Assembly: GCA_019648995.1 (NCBI GenBank)
Contig: BLXT01000975.1
Location: forward strand, 2,610,278 to 2,633,720
Length of the DNA stretch: 23,443 nucleotides
Reading direction: 5' to 3'
From: Plakobranchus ocellatus
Taxonomy: Eukaryota > Mollusca > Gastropoda > Plakobranchidae
Shown piece after piece: positions 19,601 to 23,443 of this stretch. The notes below the pieces were generated by a model. That model saw nothing but the letters and a program-made list of their open reading frames with translations. It did not search any database and was not told where the DNA came from. The position numbers were made by a program, and so were the translations under genes. The stretch's first letter is position 1. Every line of letters begins with the position of its first letter.

Positions 19601-21130
19601 CAAACCGTCACAGGTATATTAATGCACGCATCTTGGATACGGTAAACACTAAATTGTGAGGGTTTAAAACCCTTAAAAGGTAATCCAACTCCCACAAATA
19701 TGCATTCATTTCATTCCTGATTTATATAAGATGCAACTTTGTTCCCAAAAATTGAAAATTTGAGTTTACAAGGACCTTTAGTTGCCTAAATCAGATGTTC
19801 AGAGATGTCCATATTTTTTGAACAGCAAAAATAAAGACATGAAAATGTTTACCATATGTGCAGTACCCATAGTTAAGAAATATTCATGCGCACTTATTCC
19901 CACGGTGTAGCTGAAAAAATTTCCTTTCCACTGATACATGATACGTTACGACGTGTGATTTTTAAGCCTACGCAGTGACCTCAAACGATTAGTTTTAAAC
20001 CCATGTGGTTGGGCCAATTTCTGAGCTTTTGTTGGTGAAAGACCTCACAAAAATTTTTTTTTTTAAATATTTCAAGAATGTTTTCACAAAAGATATTTTA
20101 GGAAATGATAAAATGAATGTTGTAAATGGTGAGGAAACACAGAACTCAATTTTTGAACGATAGCCATTTTTCCTCTACTTCGGGTCATATCTCAGAACTA
20201 GCAACTGCAACAATTCCACGCTTTTCCCTGGCAGCCACACAAATTATAAAAGATCTTGGCATTTTTTCAATGCTTTAAAAAAATTGCTCATTACATATGC
20301 TGTATTTGAAAACAGAGTGAGAGGAAAACTGTAAAAGATTCAACAATAAAAGAGTGCAGAAGCTGATTTATAGACCTACAAGAATCATTTAAGTCTGATG
20401 TGGTTAAAGACTTCATATGTTCCATACAATTTTCAACAATATACCGATCAGCTCTCCAGGAGGCTATGAGATTAAACATACCACGCCGCCCAGTCTTCAC
20501 ATGAGTGTAAAAAGTTACAATACTGTTTTTATTTTAGCGGCGGCTGAAAGTCGGCCGCTTCTGCCATCTGAAAAGCAGTATCACCTATATTATGTAACCC
20601 AGCTTGGTCAATCTCTGACAGGTTGCATTAGCATTCCAGTTTCAGCAGAGCATAAAATGATTTTTTCATGATTGTGGAAAAAAGCTGAATGACATGTAAG
20701 CGTGACGATACTGCTCTTAAATTGGCTACAGCAGAGTTTGCTGCAATGTTAGCATTAATAAGTCTTAAACAAGGTCTTTAGGGCACCCTCAAAGCTTTAT
20801 TTTCTTTTCATTCACAACAAAAATCTGGATTTTATGATAAGAATGAGGATTGATTTCTGAAACGCAGGTCCTCTTCAAGCAAAATTCCAATCCTAATCTA
20901 GAATTTTGGGATTATTAGGCATGTCTATTCCACTCCTTAATTATCTAATTTTCTTCCCCTTTGTGTGTTAAATGGTGAACATTCACATTTGGTTTGAAGC
21001 AGAGTTGAAAAAGAAAATGATCATACCATGTAGACAATATCACCACCATCTTCTTGAACTGTTGGCCTAATGCGTGTGTCCAAAAGCTCCTTGATCATAG
21101 CCACTGTCTCATCATCATCCTCATTTATCA
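13570..21130 (-). CDS. NFU1: NFU1-like mitochondrial iron-sulfur cluster scaffold, C-terminal three exons
   Basis: Minus-strand exons 21130-21027, 16364-16230 and 13644-13570 join in frame (104 + 135 + 75 nt). The protein reads [72 protein letters not shown] and LGVEQVTDEAE, then a short Glu/Lys-rich tail. This is the NifU C-terminal domain of NFU1 with the cluster-binding CxxC (CSSC). NFU1 works in the mitochondrial matrix, passing [4Fe-4S] clusters to targets such as lipoyl synthase and respiratory complexes. The Nfu N-terminal domain and targeting peptide are not in the window; the first visible exon begins in phase 1, so at least one more exon lies right of 21130, probably beyond 23443. 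Nothing suggests a pseudogene: introns are retained, splice sites are good and the motif is intact. Confidence 0.93.
13645..16229 (-). other. NFU1 intron between the last two coding exons (2.6 kb)
   Basis: Minus-strand donor GTAAGA just below 16230 and acceptor CAG above 13644. AT-rich throughout. A less AT-rich patch with AGATCTAG-type words is at about 15160-15310. No gene or recognisable element seen. Confidence 0.6.
16230..16364 (-). CDS. NFU1: NFU1 exon with the CxxC cluster-binding motif
   Basis: A 45-codon exon, phase 0 at both ends, from [10 protein letters not shown] to EVLGVEQ. The acceptor (CACTAACCAG) precedes 16364 and the donor GTAAGA follows 16230. CSSC is encoded at 16322-16311. 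The frame stays open on both sides (16511-16155) but those parts are intronic. This is the most diagnostic piece of the gene. Confidence 0.95.
16981..17152. repeat. Two-copy tandem duplication, period 85 bp
   Basis: Copy 1 (16981-17065) and copy 2 (17066-about 17152) share long aligned blocks: TAAATAAT; AAAAATCTTCT then GTCCATTTG; TAGATCCTC; CATTCTTTCCAA; and CCCTGTCACTT versus GCACTGTCTCATT. Small substitutions separate the copies, so the duplication is not brand new. Confidence 0.88.
17366..17662 (+). CDS. Hypothetical acidic ORF, possible transposon-gene N-terminal fragment
   Basis: Starts [20 protein letters not shown] in a good context (AAAATGG) and runs 98 codons to TAA. The product is rich in Asp, Glu, Ser and Gly, with a Trp pair (ISWRGT, FQWQYL) and a Lys-rich end. 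I do not recognise it. Acidic, Ser-rich N-termini are common in piggyBac-type transposases, but no catalytic part follows, so this is at best a fragment or solo remnant. It lies antisense within the NFU1 intron. The in-frame upstream extension to 17324 is unlikely to be used. Confidence 0.35.
   Translation: MASANVPTPSSQDFDSDTIIAGSSGSEFDLGLYSDDDGSNGAESSIYTRSRTDSPISWRGTPATDQGFGDFQWQYLVEEENLNPVELKKNYNIITLKL
18720..18737. repeat. Poly(A) tract
   Basis: A homopolymer run of A preceding the possible SINE. A second poly(A) run is at 18287-18306. Either could be the tail of an old retroposed sequence, but no source is recognisable. Confidence 0.7.
18750..18898 (+). repeat. Possible second SINE-like element
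   Basis: A block of higher complexity than its surroundings includes TGGCTGAGGTGG (18783-18794), close to an RNA polymerase III A box, and ends in a tail-like AT-rich ATGAAATTAAATAAAATAAT (18876-18895). A convincing B box is lacking and no target-site duplication was seen. It could be any old repeat. Confidence 0.3.
19298..19420 (-). CDS. Hypothetical short ORF (40 residues)
   Basis: Starts [20 protein letters not shown] in a good start context (AAAAATGG) and ends DDELDSID before TAG. The mixed amphipathic and acidic composition looks protein-like, and the start resembles other transposon gene starts here (MAS...), but it is short and I cannot assign it. It could be a broken mobile-element first exon. 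Confidence 0.22.
   Translation of the reverse strand: MASPQFRTFNTDREDLISVVTKYFTNKRESNSDDELDSID
21027..21130 (-). CDS. NFU1: NFU1 exon with the [14 protein letters not shown] block
   Basis: Acceptor TTTTAG above 21130, donor GTATGA below 21027. It begins in phase 1 and encodes [20 protein letters not shown] followed by [14 protein letters not shown]. The ending Met replaces a residue that is usually Lys in the family, to my memory. The join YM|GFEKG restores the NifU-domain sequence. Confidence 0.93.
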
Positions 21131-21477
21131 CTAAAATTAACATAAAAGTAAATTAAATAATAATTTTAATAACACAGATACTGCTTCATGTGAAAATTGA
21201 CCCAGGCATTTGTATCATACATGATTTATTGTATTTGACAATGTGATTTTAAGTATTCATTATTATTTTTTTTTTTCATTTAAGGTTCATAATTTATGTT
21301 TGAAAAGAACTCTTTTAACTCACTGACTACTAGACTTTTTTTCCTAATAATTCCCTGTATACCAGACATTTCGGGGGTATTTTCAAAAAATCACTGTGTA
21401 TTTGTTAATAAAGATAGACCTGTTAAATTTGTGCTATACTTTTTCAAGATAGTAAAGATAACATTACAAAAAAAATT

Positions 21478-21806
21478 TTGAGTCTATGTCATTTGGTTGA
21501 TTTTTTAGATCTAGATATTGATTTCGATCTAGCTCCAACTTGAGGCTGGGGTTTAGATCTAGACTTGTCCATGGTAAGGCTCGATTTGCCCCTACCTTTT
21601 CCTTTCCCTCTACCTCTGGGGAGACTAGACTTGGGCTTTTTACACATTGGGGGCTCATAATGTGGATCTTATACATTTCCCATGATGCTATCAATATCTA
21701 AACTTTCATCATAGTCTAAATCTACGAGACTCCATCTAGAAATCAGTCGGAAACTGGTAGCTGCTAGAGGTGTCGTAAAATTGCTCTCCTGCTCGTACTA
21801 ATTGTC
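21478..21806 (-). pseudogene. Broken ORF with Arg/Lys/Ser-rich end, probable mobile-element remnant
   Basis: On the minus strand one frame reads from about 21803 (YEQESNFTTPLAATSFRLIS, then LVDLDYDESLDIDSIMGNV), hits a single TAA near 21671, and continues DPHYEPPMCKKPKSSLPRGR, GKGKGRGKSS and a run of SRSK-type repeats to a TGA at about 21480. Acidic then Arg/Lys/Gly-rich composition in one continuous frame with a single stop suggests a former protein. The TCTAGATCTAAA words encode the SRSK pieces. The family is unknown to me. The other-frame ORF at 21694-21464 is a shadow of it. Confidence 0.35.
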
Positions 21807-22344
21807 CAAAACAAACTTCACCTATATCATTTGAAAGTGCTAAACTAATGGACCCTGTAACTTATACCGCAACTGTTTCAATATTTACATGGGAAAAAAA
21901 ATTCAGAAACTGGACCCCCAAGAGTGGCGGGACTGATATTTTGCCGTCCACAAAATTTTCCCGCAAACACTGCAAGTAAAGTAGCTAGTGAGTTTAAATT
22001 TAAAAATCAGAGGTGTCAGGTTATTATTTGCTACATTAATTTTTGTACAGGTACAAAGATGATTCTAAACTCAACGTTGTTTAGACTTTTTTCTTAAAAA
22101 CTTTTTATTATCACAGCATGCTAGGCCCAGAGCATTGGAGTGCAATATATCATGTCAACTTTTTATCTCAATACAATAGATAAATCTAACTGAAACTTTA
22201 GATGTAGACCAATATCTAGGCTAGATGCTTTGGGACTACTCTGTCCTTTCAATAAGAGAGGATGTGAAGTATGCAGAGGCAGCGAAAAGTATGAAATTAG
22301 TTACTATGATAAAGCAAGTCATGGATACAAAGAGAGCTTTTTAC

Positions 22345-22366
22345 TAAAGCTTTTAATTAAGCTTTA
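22345..22366. repeat. Inverted repeat (8-bp arms, 6-bp centre)
   Basis: Arms TAAAGCTT and AAGCTTTA flank TTAATT; the whole is a perfect 22-bp palindrome. It lies in AT-rich DNA and its role is unknown. Confidence 0.8.
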
Positions 22367-23443
22367 TCTTAAAATTTGAGGGCTCATCCATAAATTTATT
22401 TAACTGCCCTGTTATCAAAAGTGACACATTTTGAGATTAAATTTGTGTAGTGTCATAACAAAATGAGACGCTTTGCATAAAAATAAGCCATGGAAAAAGG
22501 AGATTTATGCTTACAAAAGAGTATCTCCCCTTACCATCAAGTGATAACAAATGGAAGATTCTCTAAAAGATTATGAGAGACTTTAAGTGTGAAACATTGA
22601 GAACTATGTCAACTTCACCTTTATATCACATGTTATTTTGCCACAAAAACTGTCATTCTATGGGGATATTATACATGTGCTTTTCAGGCATGGGAACTGC
22701 TTAAAAATGGAAAGAACACTGAAACCAGGCCGGGGTCCAGTGGCCACCTGGGCACCGGTGGGGTGCAGGGGCAACACAGAAAACAATTCCTCACAAATTT
22801 ATAAAGCATTTTGGAGGCCTCTCCTGGAAGCTAGCATCAGAATTTACTGTTGTGTGAAATGTTTAAAAACCCATTTTTCATTTTTGATTTTGCTCCCTGG
22901 ATAATTTTTCCTATGGACCAGTTGAAATTTCTGCGCAGAATTGTTTTTATTTCCAATGGGAACCCGCGTTTCCGTGGACAATTCCTATGACTGACTTTAC
23001 TTTTAAGTAACAATAACTTCCAAAAAGCCTAAAGTCTCTTGATTGTCCTTATTATTGAAGCACAAGCAATTTCATAAACAAACAATTTGATTTTATTATC
23101 TCATCCCTTTTGCCATTTTAATTCAATCCATTTTGTAACAAAAACTAGACTTAGGGTTTGCTGTTGAACACACGTCAACTCGAGAATTCTAGAAAGAACC
23201 AGTTTAGGGAAGTTAATTTATGCAAAGCGAACGAGAATTCATTACGTAAACGAATGTGACTCATGTTCTATTTTTAGCCTAAGGATTTCCCTAATGTCTT
23301 TTTAAAGACTGCTTTTTTTTATTATTTTAGAATTAGGATGTAACGTTCTAGATCTACATTTTTGAACATTCTATGCTTGCATTGTGGGATAGGTTTCCAG
23401 AAATTTGTAGAGTTTTCTTTGAAAAAAAGTATAAATACCGGGA

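Larger units (their letters stand above)
16365..21026 (-). other. NFU1 intron (4.7 kb) with mobile-element debris
   Basis: Minus-strand donor GTATGA below 21027 and acceptor above 16364. It contains the 85-bp tandem duplication, an isolated acidic ORF (17366-17662, plus strand), poly(A) runs (18287-18306, 18720-18737), a possible SINE near 18750-18900, a 40-residue ORF (19420-19298, minus strand) and AT-rich DNA. The stretch 19440-21000 holds no feature I can support. Confidence 0.6.
21131..23443 (-). other. Upstream NFU1 intron or flank, with repeat debris
   Basis: No upstream NFU1 exon (Nfu N-terminal domain) could be found here on the minus strand, so this is probably one long intron running off the edge. 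It contains the basic relic ORF at 21478-21806, many TCTAGATC-type words, a palindrome at 22345-22366 and a short GC-rich patch at about 22725-22775 of unknown nature. Nothing else supported. Confidence 0.45.

Noticed and set aside
20291..20671. Overlapping ORFs on both strands (70 and 85 residues)
   Set aside because: Neither shows a motif, good start context or biased composition; expected by chance in an intron this long.
22638..22904. Plus-strand ORF of 88 residues across a GC-rich patch
   Set aside because: Composition is mixed without a motif. The open reading comes from the local GC-rich patch, probably part of an unclassified repeat.
1..23443. CRISPR arrays, bacterial promoters, operons, phage genes
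   Set aside because: No regularly spaced repeats or bacterial gene layout. The window is eukaryotic with spliced genes.

Overview
This is an AT-rich animal nuclear genomic window: GT-AG introns, long non-coding stretches, a tRNA-derived SINE, microsatellites and a decayed DNA transposon. Nothing is bacterial or organellar. An invertebrate is likely. A gastropod or other mollusc is my best guess, from the mix of repeats and the frequent TCTAGATC-type words, but this cannot be proven from the window. Two single ambiguous bases (5543, inside a G run, and 10585) show draft-quality sequence.

Layout. (1) Positions 209-7886, plus strand: seven exons forming the 3' part of a large gene. The exons join with compatible phases into 1,048 codons plus a stop. 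A short conserved helical segment encoded by exons 3-4 points to the USP53/USP54/Drosophila echinus family of (often catalytically dead) ubiquitin hydrolase-like proteins; the N-terminal USP domain would lie upstream of the window. The rest is a proline-, serine- and glutamine-rich disordered scaffold, ending in a PP1-docking-like KSVTF motif and a CxxC-x11-CxxC tail. The 3' UTR runs to a good poly(A) site near 9028-9074. (2) Positions about 9810-12018, minus strand: a broken transposase gene with an N-terminal Cys/His region, a GADHGKGS block, a GDYDFLC...CLWC block and a C-terminal HILES...GLLGEQGGE block, reminiscent of RNase H-fold DDE transposases of the RAG1/Transib/KDZ kind. It has stops and frameshifts. 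(3) Positions 13570-21130, minus strand: the last three coding exons of NFU1, the mitochondrial iron-sulfur cluster carrier, with its CxxC motif intact; upstream exons lie beyond the right edge. (4) The NFU1 introns and right flank hold mobile-element debris: short acidic or basic ORF fragments, an 85-bp tandem duplication, a possible second SINE and palindromes.

The two host genes converge (plus strand ending near 9.05 kb, minus strand ending near 13.0-13.5 kb), and the dead transposon occupies the space between them. Their products have no evident functional link: one is a probable junctional or cytoskeletal scaffold, the other a mitochondrial Fe-S factor. I do not see a novel multi-gene system. 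The most interesting items are the RAG1-like transposase relic and the zinc-ribbon-like tail of the USP54-like protein.
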